Source: Tectiglobus sp965224045 (GTDB taxonomy: Bacteria; Pseudomonadota; Alphaproteobacteria; Rhizobiales; Hyphomicrobiaceae). From it: a DNA stretch of 64,000 bases. The notes under the pieces are model-generated. The model worked only from the letters and a program-made list of their open reading frames with translations. It did not search any database and was not told where the DNA came from. Position numbers and translations under genes: made by a program. The DNA lies in NCBI GenBank assembly GCA_965224045.1, contig CBDCYD010000014.1, positions 248,001 through 312,000 on the forward strand, given 5' to 3'. Every line of letters begins with the position of its first letter. Within the stretch, counting starts at the first letter, position 1. Shown here piece by piece: positions 43,944 through 52,486 of this stretch.

Positions 43944-44830
43944 GCGGTGCACATCTCCAGCATCTCGATCACCGGCTGGACGCGTGCGCCTTCGTGGCTG
44001 CGCAGCAGGTTCGATTTGGACAACAATGCGAGCACTGCCATGGCCGTCTCGGCACAGCGCACCTCGTCGCGGAACAGGAACACGGACGAGGCCATGGTCA
44101 CGCACACCGGCCAGCCGAGAATACGGAAGCGGAATGCCTGAAGGACACTCTCCGTTTGATAGCGCACACGCTCGCGTCCGTCCGGGAGATTGAGCGCGAA
44201 GCCGAAGCCGGGATCGATCCAGATGCGGGTGATGCCGGCGGCGGCCGCCAGCTTGAGGCGTTCGCGAAAAAACGCGAGCTGACGCTCGACGATGACGTCG
44301 GACGACGGCAGTTCGTCGGACGAGCGGGCGTTCTCGCCGGGTGTGTAGCACAGCACGAGGCCTGCCTCATGGCGCGCAATCATCTCGTAGAATGCGGGAT
44401 CATCAATGCGCCCTGTGAGATTGATGATGCCGGCACCGGCCTCGAGCGCCGCGCGGGCGACTTCGGCGTGGTACGTTTCGGCAGACACCAGAATGCCATC
44501 GTCGGCAATCGTGCGCACGACGGGAACGAGTGATGCGATCTGGCCGTCGATATCGATGAGGTCAGCCGTTTCGCCGGTGGACTCAGCGCCAATATCGATC
44601 ATGACGCAGCCCTCCACGGTCATGCGGCGGGCGCGATAGAGTGCAGCCTCGACGTCGAGGCACAGGCTTTCACGGTAGGTCGAATCCCGCGAGAGATTGA
44701 TGACGCCCATTTGGTAGGGCCGATCCTCAAAGGTGCGCCCGAAGTGCGGGAAGGAAAACGTCTTGATCGGGTGCGTGAGCGCCTCGCGATGCGCGCTCCA
44801 AAGCGGCAGTAGCTGGTCGGGCGTGATCAT
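43940..44830 (-). CDS. divergent dihydropteroate synthase-like protein
   Basis: A TIM-barrel protein of 296 aa. DHPS motifs are present in altered form: YQMGVINLSRDSTY (normally GxxNxTPDSFSD), MIDIGAESTGETAD (normally DIGGESTRPG), IINLTG, RIWIDPGFGFALN and a final SHEGARVQPVIEML for the C-terminal R-x-H. The Pro of TPDS and the Arg-Pro of ESTRPG are missing, so substrate binding differs from FolP. It overlaps folK by 4 bp upstream and folM downstream, so it likely acts in pterin metabolism, either as the only DHPS or as a pterin-binding paralogue. Confidence 0.85.
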   Translation of the reverse strand: MITPDQLLPLWSAHREALTHPIKTFSFPHFGRTFEDRPYQMGVINLSRDSTYRESLCLDVEAALYRARRMTVEGCVMIDIGAESTGETADLIDIDGQIASLVPVVRTIADDGILVSAETYHAEVARAALEAGAGIINLTGRIDDPAFYEMIARHEAGLVLCYTPGENARSSDELPSSDVIVERQLAFFRERLKLAAAAGITRIWIDPGFGFALNLPDGRERVRYQTESVLQAFRFRILGWPVCVTMASSVFLFRDEVRCAETAMAVLALLSKSNLLRSHEGARVQPVIEMLEMCTA

Positions 44831-45408
44831 CTTTCCATGTATCCTTGTTGTTCGTCGTCGGCCCAGCGTCCCATGATGCGCGTGAGGTCGCCGGGCTCCT
44901 CGGGCAACGCCTGGAGGTGATCGCGCATGGTTTGCCCAGTTACAGGATGGCGCATCTCCGGTGCGATGTCGCATACCGGCGCCATCACGAAGCGACGCAA
45001 ATGCATGCGCGGATGGGGAAGCTGCAAGGCGTTGTCCTCGCAAATCATATCGCCATACGTGAGGAGATCGAGGTCCAGCGTGCGCGGCCCCCAGCGCACG
45101 ATACGTTCGCGCTGTCTTTGGGACTCGACGCGGTGCAGCGTGGCAAGCAGCGTCCGTGCGGGCTGGCTCGTGCGCAGCATGAGGGCGGCGTTGAAATAGG
45201 CTTCCTGGCGCTGCGGACCGCCGACGGGTGCTGTTTCATAAAGTGCGGACAGAGCGATCACTTCGATGCCGTGCTCTGCACCGAGCATGGCGATGCCGGC
45301 GCGCAAATGCGCGAGGCGGTCGCCGAGGTTCGAGCCCAGCGCGATGAGGCAGACCGTTGCTCCCGGCGATCCTGCACAACGATCCGAAATGACACCGACA
45401 GCTCTCAC
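44827..45408 (-). CDS. folK: 2-amino-4-hydroxy-6-hydroxymethyldihydropteridine diphosphokinase
   Basis: A protein of 193 aa. HPPK signatures are CLIALGSNLGDRLAHLRAGI at the N-terminus, PVGGPQRQEAYFNAALMLRT, and RWGPRTLDLDLLTYGD with the metal-binding Asp pair. It transfers pyrophosphate from ATP to hydroxymethyldihydropterin. The start is the GTG at 45408, which overlaps the folB stop by 4 bp (GTGA). The N-terminal 14 residues precede the fold. Confidence 0.95.
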   Translation of the reverse strand: MRAVGVISDRCAGSPGATVCLIALGSNLGDRLAHLRAGIAMLGAEHGIEVIALSALYETAPVGGPQRQEAYFNAALMLRTSQPARTLLATLHRVESQRQRERIVRWGPRTLDLDLLTYGDMICEDNALQLPHPRMHLRRFVMAPVCDIAPEMRHPVTGQTMRDHLQALPEEPGDLTRIMGRWADDEQQGYMER

Positions 45409-45845
45409 GACGGGTTTGCTCCGGTGCTTTCGCCGGCCGTTCGACGGCGTCGCTCGATGGCAATTCCAACGCCGGCGGCCTCGGCGTAGATTTCGGTCTT
45501 TAGAACGCGCACGCGCACGGCGGCGACCAACTCGTTTTGCAATACGAAACCGGCAACGTCCTCGGCCCAGGTCTCGACCAGTTCGACGTGCGCATCGGAG
45601 GCGGCGCGTTCGCGGATGTACTTCACCGTATCGCCGTACGAAACGTAGCGGCCGGTTGTGCGCACGATCTCGGCGTAGTCAGGGATTGTTTCAATTTCAA
45701 CGTCGAAGCGTACGCCCTGGCGGTTTTCGCGCTCGAAGTCGTGCACGCCGATAAAAGTTTCAACTTCAAGACCTTCGATGATTATGCGGTCGGGGCGAGG
45801 GCCGGCGCCGCGTTCGTTCGAGGTTTCGTTCGGTGGTTCGGGCAT
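45405..45845 (-). CDS. folB: dihydroneopterin aldolase
   Basis: A protein of 146 aa. After a ~26-residue polar leader the FolB domain begins with RIIIEGLEVETFIGVHDFER. The conserved Tyr in YVSYGDTV and ELVETWAEDVAGFVL complete the pattern, and the Lys of the active site is in RVLKTEIYAEA. It converts dihydroneopterin to hydroxymethyldihydropterin, the substrate of FolK. The start is ATG 45845. It leads the four-gene operon folB-folK-DHPS-folM. Confidence 0.92.
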   Translation of the reverse strand: MPEPPNETSNERGAGPRPDRIIIEGLEVETFIGVHDFERENRQGVRFDVEIETIPDYAEIVRTTGRYVSYGDTVKYIRERAASDAHVELVETWAEDVAGFVLQNELVAAVRVRVLKTEIYAEAAGVGIAIERRRRTAGESTGANPS

Positions 45846-45978
45846 CGTGGTCTCTTCGAATCTCGGCTTGGCGGACGATGTCAGGCCGACCTGCCGTATT
45901 GAACGCGAGATCGGTGCTTTCGGTTTAGCACGTCGCACGCCGCTGCCAGTGCCAACTTGCGGTTCGTTCTGCCGTCTC

Positions 45979-46812
45979 CTAGCCGGCTGCCATGCGCCGG
46001 CGCATGAACCTGCGCAGCGGCTGGGCATGGCGCGCTGCATAGGCGGCGACGAATGGCATAAGGTAGGCGCGCTCGGCCGGTGAAAGATCCTGCGTCTCGG
46101 CAAGTGCCTTCGATGCGCTGGTCATGAAGTCGCGGTAGATGCCGGCTTCCGGGGGAGGCTCGCGCGGCTCCACATGTCGTACGACGCGCGCGTCATTGGT
46201 GCCGCACACGCGCCCGGCCAAAAGCAATGGCAGCAGCACCATGAATTCCGTGGCCCAGTCCTGCGGGTAGCGGGCCGCGGCGTGAAGCCCGAGCGCCAGT
46301 GCCTGGCGCCGGTAGATGCCAGCGCACCAGCCGATATTGGCAGCGCGCAGCAAATACTGGCGGTGGTTAAGGGTGGCCGCGGCACTGTCGGGCGCCCAAG
46401 CCGTGGATGCGCATTCATAACCCGCTGCATCGCGCTCGCTCGCGTGGGCAACCGCCAGGTCGGCGTTCGCATTGGCAGCAAGTTGGGCCGAAAGAACTTC
46501 CGCGTAATCGGGTGTCCAAACCGCCTGCTGGGGTGCCCACATGACCAGTTCCGCGCGCGCCGACCCGGCAAGGCCGGCGATGGCCTCTATCGCGCCAAGC
46601 CTGCGATCTGACCGCTCGATGCGCACACGCGGGTCACCGCTCGCCCAGGCCGCGAGTATCTCGGGGCTTTCGTCCCGCGAGGCGTTGTCCAGCACAACAA
46701 TTTCAACGTCCTGCAGGGTCTGCTCGCGCAAACTCTCGCTGGCCGCCGCGAGGTAACGCGCACCGTTGCGGACGGCCATCGCAATCGTAAGATGTGGATC
46801 AACCATGTTCAT
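45979..46812 (-). CDS. family 2 glycosyltransferase
   Basis: A GT-A fold protein of 277 aa. It begins with TIAMAVRNGARYLAAASESL, followed by VEIVVLDNASRDESPEILAA, the nucleotide-sugar-binding region. The usual DxD motif is not obvious; the corresponding place reads ELVMWAPQQAVW. A short membrane-like VLLPLLLAG is present. Substrates cannot be told. An ATG at 46806 is also possible. It is divergent from the decarboxylase pair at 46982. Confidence 0.85.
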   Translation of the reverse strand: MNMVDPHLTIAMAVRNGARYLAAASESLREQTLQDVEIVVLDNASRDESPEILAAWASGDPRVRIERSDRRLGAIEAIAGLAGSARAELVMWAPQQAVWTPDYAEVLSAQLAANANADLAVAHASERDAAGYECASTAWAPDSAAATLNHRQYLLRAANIGWCAGIYRRQALALGLHAAARYPQDWATEFMVLLPLLLAGRVCGTNDARVVRHVEPREPPPEAGIYRDFMTSASKALAETQDLSPAERAYLMPFVAAYAARHAQPLRRFMRRRMAAG

Positions 46813-46981
46813 TGCGCCAATTCTAGAGGTGCGCCGCGGACGGTTCCACTGCAATCACACTGCGGATTGTGCCAGCCGGCCAACCGTCCAGAACGTGGCA
46901 CGCAGCCGTAAAGATCGCTATCAGTTTCGGAAATCCGCAGCCGCGGGCCGCCGCTATCCCACCCGACCGAAGGACTCGACA

Positions 46982-47506
46982 ATGGCAGACGGACAGCACT
47001 GGTCCGACGATGTATTCCGCGAGATCAAGAGCCGCGACATAAAGACCGTGTGCACAGTGCCGGATGGCGGCCTGACCCGGCTGCTCAACATGGTGCAAAA
47101 TGATGCGGGAATGCGGCTGATCACACTGACCACCGAAGAAGAGGCCATGGGCATCGTCTGCGGGCAGTGGCTGGGCGGCGAGAAGGCCATGGTCGCGATG
47201 CAGTCGTCCGGCGTCGGCAACTGCATCAACGCCCTTGGCTACCCGAGCATCCTCAAAGTGCCGTGCCTCATGCTGGTGACGATGCGTGGGATCTGGGGTG
47301 AGTTCAATCCCTGGCAAGTGCAAATGGGAATGGGGACAAAGGCCGTGCTCGAAGCGGTGGGCGTGAAATGCTTTCCAGTGGAGCAGGCGCAAGACGTCGG
47401 TGAAACGTTTGCGGCGGCCGCAGACATCGCCTTTCATGGCGGGTTCTCGTGCGCGGTGCTGGTCAGCCAGCGCGTGGTCGGTGCCAAGGGCTTCGGACAG
47501 GACTGA
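46982..47506 (+). CDS. ThDP-dependent decarboxylase, alpha (PYR-domain) subunit
   Basis: A protein of 174 aa matching the small alpha subunit of sulfopyruvate/phosphonopyruvate decarboxylases. The catalytic Glu that activates the thiazolium is in LTTEEEAMGI, and the domain ends after VAMQSSGVGNCINALG. It lies 12 bp before the beta-subunit gene, so the pair forms one heteromeric enzyme. The 2-oxo acid substrate is not determined. Confidence 0.85.
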   Translation: MADGQHWSDDVFREIKSRDIKTVCTVPDGGLTRLLNMVQNDAGMRLITLTTEEEAMGIVCGQWLGGEKAMVAMQSSGVGNCINALGYPSILKVPCLMLVTMRGIWGEFNPWQVQMGMGTKAVLEAVGVKCFPVEQAQDVGETFAAAADIAFHGGFSCAVLVSQRVVGAKGFGQD

Positions 47507-47518
47507 GGAGGCGATAAA

Positions 47519-48112
47519 ATGGCACAGGCAGGCTCCAACAAGATCCAGCGGCGCGCGTTTGTCTCGGATCTCCTGGCACAGCGCGACGGCGCGCTTGTCG
47601 TGCCCGGGCTGGGCTCGCCAACATGGGATGCGTTCGCAGCCGGTGACAGCCCGGAGTATCTCTATTCGTGGGGCGGAATGGGCCTGGCGGTTCCAACCGC
47701 ATTGGGCCTTGCTCTGGCGCAGCCGGACAAGCGCGTACTGGCACTGACCGGTGACGGTGAAATGATGATGGGCATCGGTTCCCTCGGTGTCGTCGCAGAC
47801 AACGCGCCCGGCAACCTTGCCGTATTGGTGCTCGACAACGAACACTTCGGCGAAACCGGCCAGCAGGCCGGACTCACGGCCAAACGGACCGATCTTTGCA
47901 AGATTGCCGAAGGCTTCGGTATCGGACGAACGATGATGGTCACCGAGCACAGCGCCGTCGACGAACTCGGCGCGTTCCTGTTCAAATCGCCGGGTCCGGT
48001 GTTCGCCGTTGCCAAGATCGCGCTCAGCGAAGATCCGTGGATGCTTCCGGAAAAGGATGGAGCGGCGATCGCGCGCCGCTTCCGGATCGCGCTCGGGCTC
48101 GCGCAAGCCTGA
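47519..48112 (+). CDS. ThDP-dependent decarboxylase, beta (PP-domain) subunit
   Basis: A protein of 197 aa with the ThDP and Mg-binding motif TGDGEMMMGIGSLGVVADNA followed by VLVLDNEHFGETG, the GDG...N pattern of the pyrophosphate-binding domain. Together with the preceding gene it would decarboxylate a substituted pyruvate to an aldehyde. Sulfopyruvate or phosphonopyruvate are the usual family substrates. The C-terminal segment is short, as in the split enzymes. Confidence 0.87.
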   Translation: MAQAGSNKIQRRAFVSDLLAQRDGALVVPGLGSPTWDAFAAGDSPEYLYSWGGMGLAVPTALGLALAQPDKRVLALTGDGEMMMGIGSLGVVADNAPGNLAVLVLDNEHFGETGQQAGLTAKRTDLCKIAEGFGIGRTMMVTEHSAVDELGAFLFKSPGPVFAVAKIALSEDPWMLPEKDGAAIARRFRIALGLAQA

Positions 48113-48204
48113 GATGTGACGCGCCGGACGGCGACGCTTTGAGGCAGCGCGACGCGAACCAACTCTGTTAGCGTGCCAGTAACCGTCCGCCAGTGGAGCA
48201 CGCC

Positions 48205-49353
48205 ATGCGCAATTCGCGACAACGGGCCGCGGAAACGATCGCCGCCCAGGCCTTGCACATCATCAACGAACAGACCGGTGCAGTTGTGCCCGGTATCGAG
48301 CCTTCAACGACGTTTGCGCGCGATACCAACTACGAGTTTCGCTCGCAATTCAGCTATGCTCGCGAGGCAAGCCCGACGACTGCAGCAGCCGAGGCTGTCG
48401 TCAACGCATTGAGTGAAGGCAGCGGCGCACTGCTGTTCAATGCCGGGCTTGCCGCGATCTCGGCCGTGCTCGAAACAATTCCAAACGGCCAGCATGTGGT
48501 CGCACCAAGGGTGATGTACTACGGCGCGGCAGACTGGCTGCGGCGGATCAACGAGCGGCGCGGTGTCGACGTCACGTTCTTCGATCAGGCCGATCCGAAC
48601 GCCCTGAGCCGCGCGATCCGGCCCGGGAAAACCGCGCTGGTGTGGATCGAGACCCCGGTCAATCCGACGTGGGATGTGATCGATATTGCCAGCGCGGCAA
48701 AACTTGCGCACGCTGCCGGGGCACGGCTCGGCGTCGATGCGACGGTCTCGCCGCCATGCACCACGAATGCGGTCGCACTCGGCGCCGACATCGTGTTCCA
48801 GTCGGCTACCAAATATCTCGGCGGCCACAGCGACCTGACGGCAGGGGCGCTGGTGACCGCCAAGGATGACGAGCACTGGCGGGAGATCTACGAGGTGCGC
48901 AAACTGACCGGCAGTATCCTTCCGGCCTTCGAGGCCTGGCTGCTGATCCGCGGAATGCGTACGCTGTTCGTGCGGTTCGAGCGCGCATCGGCCAATGCGC
49001 TCGCGATCGCAAAGCATTTCGAGACTCATCCCAAGGTCGCCCGCGTGCTTTACCCCGGGCTGCAGAACCATCCGAGCCACGATGTGGCAAGCCGGCAAAT
49101 GACCAATGGTTTCGGCGGCATGCTGTCGCTACTCGTCAACGGCGATGGAGACTATGCCCGCCGCGTTGCCGGACAAGCGCAGGTGTTCATGCCGGCGACG
49201 TCGCTTGGTGGCGTCGAGAGTCTGATCGAGCACCGAAAATCAGTCGAAGGCCCGCACAGCCAGGTGCCCGAAAATCTGCTCAGGCTTTCGGTGGGGATCG
49301 AGGCGGTCGATGACCTCGTCGCCGATCTCGAGCAAGCCCTTTCGGCGACATAG
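48205..49353 (+). CDS. Cys/Met-metabolism PLP-dependent enzyme
   Basis: A fold-type I enzyme of 382 aa of the cystathionine gamma-synthase/lyase group. The PLP Lys is in FQSATKYLGGHSDLTAG; the Asp is in RLGVDATVSPP; the glycine-rich GALLFNAGLAAISAV stands in place of the usual SGM-type segment. The ATG at 48205 follows GGAG. The C-terminus has MPATSLGGVESLIEHR, typical of the family. It may make or break cystathionine, or act as an O-acyl-homoserine sulfhydrylase. It follows the decarboxylase pair by ~90 bp. Confidence 0.9.
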   Translation: MRNSRQRAAETIAAQALHIINEQTGAVVPGIEPSTTFARDTNYEFRSQFSYAREASPTTAAAEAVVNALSEGSGALLFNAGLAAISAVLETIPNGQHVVAPRVMYYGAADWLRRINERRGVDVTFFDQADPNALSRAIRPGKTALVWIETPVNPTWDVIDIASAAKLAHAAGARLGVDATVSPPCTTNAVALGADIVFQSATKYLGGHSDLTAGALVTAKDDEHWREIYEVRKLTGSILPAFEAWLLIRGMRTLFVRFERASANALAIAKHFETHPKVARVLYPGLQNHPSHDVASRQMTNGFGGMLSLLVNGDGDYARRVAGQAQVFMPATSLGGVESLIEHRKSVEGPHSQVPENLLRLSVGIEAVDDLVADLEQALSAT

Positions 49354-49384
49354 AGAGACGACGGCACGACACGTCGCGAGCGCT

Positions 49385-49819
49385 TCACACGGTGGGACGG
49401 TCTTCGCAGGTCGAGAGTTGGTCAGTGCGCCAGGCACGCGCCGTCCAGGACGGTTTGCCGCGGCGTCTGATGTCGGCTGCGGCGTCTTCGTCACGGGCCT
49501 GGAAATAGAATTCGAAGCAATTGACGCTCAAGCGATGTACGCGGAAACAACCACCCGACGGCATGCCGTCGTATATCGTGCAGAACGTGCCTGATACGAC
49601 GCGCCAATAGCCGGTCTCCGTACGGGCGCCCTCGCGATATTCCAACCGCTTGTCGGCTTTGTAGCTCTCGCGAAACATGCGTCCGCTACGGTAGAAGCCT
49701 TCGATTTCCTTTCCGGCGAACGCCTCGCGCAACTGCTCGTCGTTCATCCACTTCGGCGCGGCTTGCGCGGCGGCCGTGAGGAGGACAGCCACATGCATTG
49801 TGGTCAGAAGGAGCTTCAT
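49385..49819 (-). CDS. hypothetical secreted protein
   Basis: A protein of 144 aa with a clear signal peptide (MKLLLTTMHVAVLLTAAAQA) and mature sequence starting around APKWMNDEQLREAF. The mature part has repeated aromatic and Cys positions (TFCTIYDGMPSGGCFRVHRL, NCFEFYFQA), suggesting disulfides in the periplasm. I do not recognise the family. The ATG at 49819 is used rather than 49840, which would sit outside the signal. It is convergent with the PLP-enzyme gene. Confidence 0.7.
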   Translation of the reverse strand: MKLLLTTMHVAVLLTAAAQAAPKWMNDEQLREAFAGKEIEGFYRSGRMFRESYKADKRLEYREGARTETGYWRVVSGTFCTIYDGMPSGGCFRVHRLSVNCFEFYFQARDEDAAADIRRRGKPSWTARAWRTDQLSTCEDRPTV

Positions 49820-50003
49820 CGCTTTCGAACCGTGCAACAATCAATTCCACGTGTACCATGCTCCGCGGCAACTGTGTTTATTGTAAGTGCGGCGGGTGAT
49901 CGTCGCGGCTTGTTGTGCGGGACTTGAGGGAGGTCAATGCACGGAGCGCAGCGGCGACGACACTGACTTTCCCCAATCAACCACCGCTTGAGAAGGCCTG
50001 CCT

Positions 50004-50240
50004 ATGTCGCACGTCCCGCACGAACTTGCAGCCGAGTTCCCCGAACTGAAGGACCGCATCCACAAACTCAAGACATCGGATGCTCACTTTGCTCGGTTGT
50101 TCGAGAGTTATCATGACGTCAACCGCGAAATTCATCGTGCAGAAGCGGCCGGGCTCAATATCAGCGACGAGCACTACGAGGATCTTAAGAAACAGCGGAT
50201 GGTGCTAAAAGATCAGCTCTATCAAATGCTGACGGTTTAG
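50004..50240 (+). CDS. YdcH family (DUF465) protein
   Basis: A small helical protein of 78 aa that reads as a full DUF465: SHVPHELAAEFPELKDRIHK, then SDAHFARLFESYHDVNREIH and LKKQRMVLKDQLYQML. It likely forms an antiparallel coiled-coil hairpin. The function is unknown across the family. It is monocistronic, with a strong hairpin between it and the convergent aldehyde dehydrogenase gene. Confidence 0.93.
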   Translation: MSHVPHELAAEFPELKDRIHKLKTSDAHFARLFESYHDVNREIHRAEAAGLNISDEHYEDLKKQRMVLKDQLYQMLTV

Positions 50241-50286
50241 ATGCCCGGCCCGCAGGGCCGTGGCGCGACAACGCATCTGCAAATCC

Positions 50287-50318
50287 CGGTGCCGACAACG
50301 ATCAAGCCGTCGGCACCG
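50287..50318. terminator. hairpin between convergent genes
   Basis: CGGTGCCGAC (50287-50296) is inverted as GTCGGCACCG (50309-50318), a perfect 10-bp stem with a 12-base loop, between the DUF465 gene and the end of the aldehyde dehydrogenase gene. There is no T-tract; it is probably a bidirectional or transcript-end hairpin. Confidence 0.6.
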
Positions 50319-50335
50319 CGCGTGTGCGAGCAGCG

Positions 50336-51766
50336 TCAGCCGAGCTGGGTGACGAACTTGTGCGACATGTAGGCCTGAAGTCCTTCGATGCTCTGCTCGT
50401 GGCCGTAGCCTGAGTCCTTGACGCCGCCGAACGGCGTTTCCGGCACGGCGAGACCGTGATGGTTGATCGAGACCATGCCGTGGTCGAGCGCGTCTGCGAC
50501 CTTGGTTGCCAGCGCCGTATCGTGCGTGAAGGCGTAACTGGCAAGGCCGTAGGGCAGCTTGTTTGCGCGTTCGAGCACCTCGTCGGTATCCCTGAACGGC
50601 AGCATCACGGCAACCGGGCCGAACGGCTCCTCGCTCATGATACGGGCTGTCTCCGGCACGTCCGTCAGTACCGTCGGCTCGAAGTAGTTGCCTTGGTTGC
50701 CAATGCGGCTGCCGCCGGCGGCGACCTTGGCGCCCTTCTCCTGGGCATCGGCGATGATCGATTCCATCGCATTGATACGGCGCGGGTTGGCAAGCGGGCC
50801 CATCTGACTGTCGGGATCAAGGCCGTCGCCGACCTTCATGTTCTTGGCAATGTCGGTGAACTTGGCGACGAAGTTGTCGTAGACCTTCTCATGGACGAAG
50901 AAGCGCGTTGGCGATATGCAGACCTGGCCCGCGTTGCGCCACTTCAGTCCGGCAGTGAGCGTTGCGACGTGATCGGTGTCGATGTCATCGAAGATCAGCA
51001 TTGGTGAGTGGCCACCCAGCTCCATTGTGGCGCGCTTCATGTGAGCGCCGGCAAGGGCTGCCAGGTGCTTGCCGACCGGCACAGACCCGGTAAATGATAT
51101 CTTACGGACCGACGGGTGCGGGATCAGGTATTCGGAAAGCTCGGCCGGAACGCCGTAAATGAGGTTCAGGACACCCGGCGGCGTGCCGGCATCGTGGAAG
51201 CAACGGACCATGCCGATCGGCGAGCCGGGCGTTTCTTCCGGGCACTTGACGATGATGGCGCAGCCGGCTGCCAACGCGCCGCCTATCTTGCGTGCCGCCT
51301 GGCTGACGGGGAAGTTCCAGGGTGAGAAACCGGCGACGATGCCAACCGGCTCCGGAATCACCATCTGGCGAACACCGTCAATGCGGGGCGGAATGATGCG
51401 GCCGTAGGCGCGCTTTCCCTCTTCGGCGAAGAAATCAATTACATCGGCGCTCATCAAAACTTCGAGCTTGGCCTCGCCATTGACTTTGCCCTGCTCCAGC
51501 GTCATCGCACGTGCGATGTCGTCGGCACGAGAGCGCATCAGATCGGCGGCCTTGCGCATGATCTTGTAACGCTCGAAAGCCGACATCTTGCGCCATTCGG
51601 CAAAGCCCTTTTCGGCGGCGGCCACGGCTGCGTCCAACTCGGCCTGCTTGGCATGTGGAACGTGCGCCAGAACCTCGTCATTGGACGGGTTCAGGACATC
51701 TTCGCCAACGCCGCTGTTGCCCGCCGTGAATTCACCGTCGATATAGAGTTTCAAGTCTTCATACAT
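50336..51766 (-). CDS. NAD(P)-dependent succinate-semialdehyde dehydrogenase family protein
   Basis: An aldehyde dehydrogenase of 476 aa. The catalytic Cys is in NAGQVCISPTRF, the general-base Glu in MELGGHSPMLIF, and the cofactor loop in FTGSVPVGKHLAA. The length and the PEPVGIVAGFSPWNFPVS segment fit GabD-type succinate-semialdehyde dehydrogenases. Other aldehydes are possible: it lies near a ThDP decarboxylase pair that would make an aldehyde. It is preceded by more than 400 bp with no gene. Confidence 0.93.
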   Translation of the reverse strand: MYEDLKLYIDGEFTAGNSGVGEDVLNPSNDEVLAHVPHAKQAELDAAVAAAEKGFAEWRKMSAFERYKIMRKAADLMRSRADDIARAMTLEQGKVNGEAKLEVLMSADVIDFFAEEGKRAYGRIIPPRIDGVRQMVIPEPVGIVAGFSPWNFPVSQAARKIGGALAAGCAIIVKCPEETPGSPIGMVRCFHDAGTPPGVLNLIYGVPAELSEYLIPHPSVRKISFTGSVPVGKHLAALAGAHMKRATMELGGHSPMLIFDDIDTDHVATLTAGLKWRNAGQVCISPTRFFVHEKVYDNFVAKFTDIAKNMKVGDGLDPDSQMGPLANPRRINAMESIIADAQEKGAKVAAGGSRIGNQGNYFEPTVLTDVPETARIMSEEPFGPVAVMLPFRDTDEVLERANKLPYGLASYAFTHDTALATKVADALDHGMVSINHHGLAVPETPFGGVKDSGYGHEQSIEGLQAYMSHKFVTQLG

Positions 51767-52171
51767 GGCGCGTCCTTCCAGTTGGCATCGTGCAAAACCC
51801 GGTCTGTCGTACCACGGTATTAGGGGCCAACCGGCCGATTGGAAAGAGGGACACGTTGGCCGGAACGCAGAACATGCTCCTGAAGGCTACATTTGATGGA
51901 ATTTTGGGCAACATCTACCCGAAACCACCAGTATATCTGGCTCGTGCGGGTGCGTAGGTTGGCGGGCAGTTGTCAAACGGCCCCTACACCCAACTTGAGC
52001 GCAACACCTGGCGTTGGGCGATACCGTTCGGCGACGGCAGCTTTGCGCAACACGAAGGGATGGTGCCATCTCAACGGACCGGCGGAAAGCCGAGGATAAC
52101 AGTCGTCATAACTGACACAATGAAGGGTGTGTGTTAGCGTGATCATGCTCAAAGGCCCGGGGTCGAACGTG
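51767..52171. other. intergenic region with no recognised feature
   Basis: About 405 bp between the divergent aldehyde dehydrogenase and the small Cys-rich gene. I see no ORF with support, no RNA gene and no repeat. It must contain the promoters of both neighbours. Confidence 0.6.
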
Positions 52172-52462
52172 ATGAATGCCAGGCATGCCGCTCTTTTGAT
52201 CTGTGCCTCGATGGTTTTGCCGACAGCCGGCCAAGCACAAATGCGCGGATGCCGGGAGGTCTACAACGACTGTGCGCGATGGTGCCGAGACAATCGCGCC
52301 GGGCCGGAGATGTTCTTGTGCAAGAACGGCTGCCGTAGCGAACTTCAGTCGGCGCTCGGCAACGGCGTCTTCCGGCACGAAGACGGCCGGATCGAGAGAT
52401 GCCTGGGATCACCCGGCTTCGTAATGCGCGACTATTGGCGCGCGCTGCGACCGAAGTCCTAA
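52172..52462 (+). CDS. small secreted twin-CX3C protein
   Basis: A protein of 96 aa. The start at ATG 52172 gives a signal peptide (NARHAALLICASMVLPTAGQ). The mature part contains C-x3-C-x11-C-x3-C (DCARWC...LCKNGCRSEL), preceded and followed by one more Cys (RGCREVY, ERCLG). The same motif with the CRSxL ending occurs in the gene at 54115-54363, across asd. Twin CX3C motifs form helical hairpins with two disulfides in other proteins; no named family is claimed here. A periplasmic role is likely. Confidence 0.7.
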   Translation: MNARHAALLICASMVLPTAGQAQMRGCREVYNDCARWCRDNRAGPEMFLCKNGCRSELQSALGNGVFRHEDGRIERCLGSPGFVMRDYWRALRPKS

Positions 52463-52486
52463 AGCGCGTCGCCAAAAATGCGCCTC

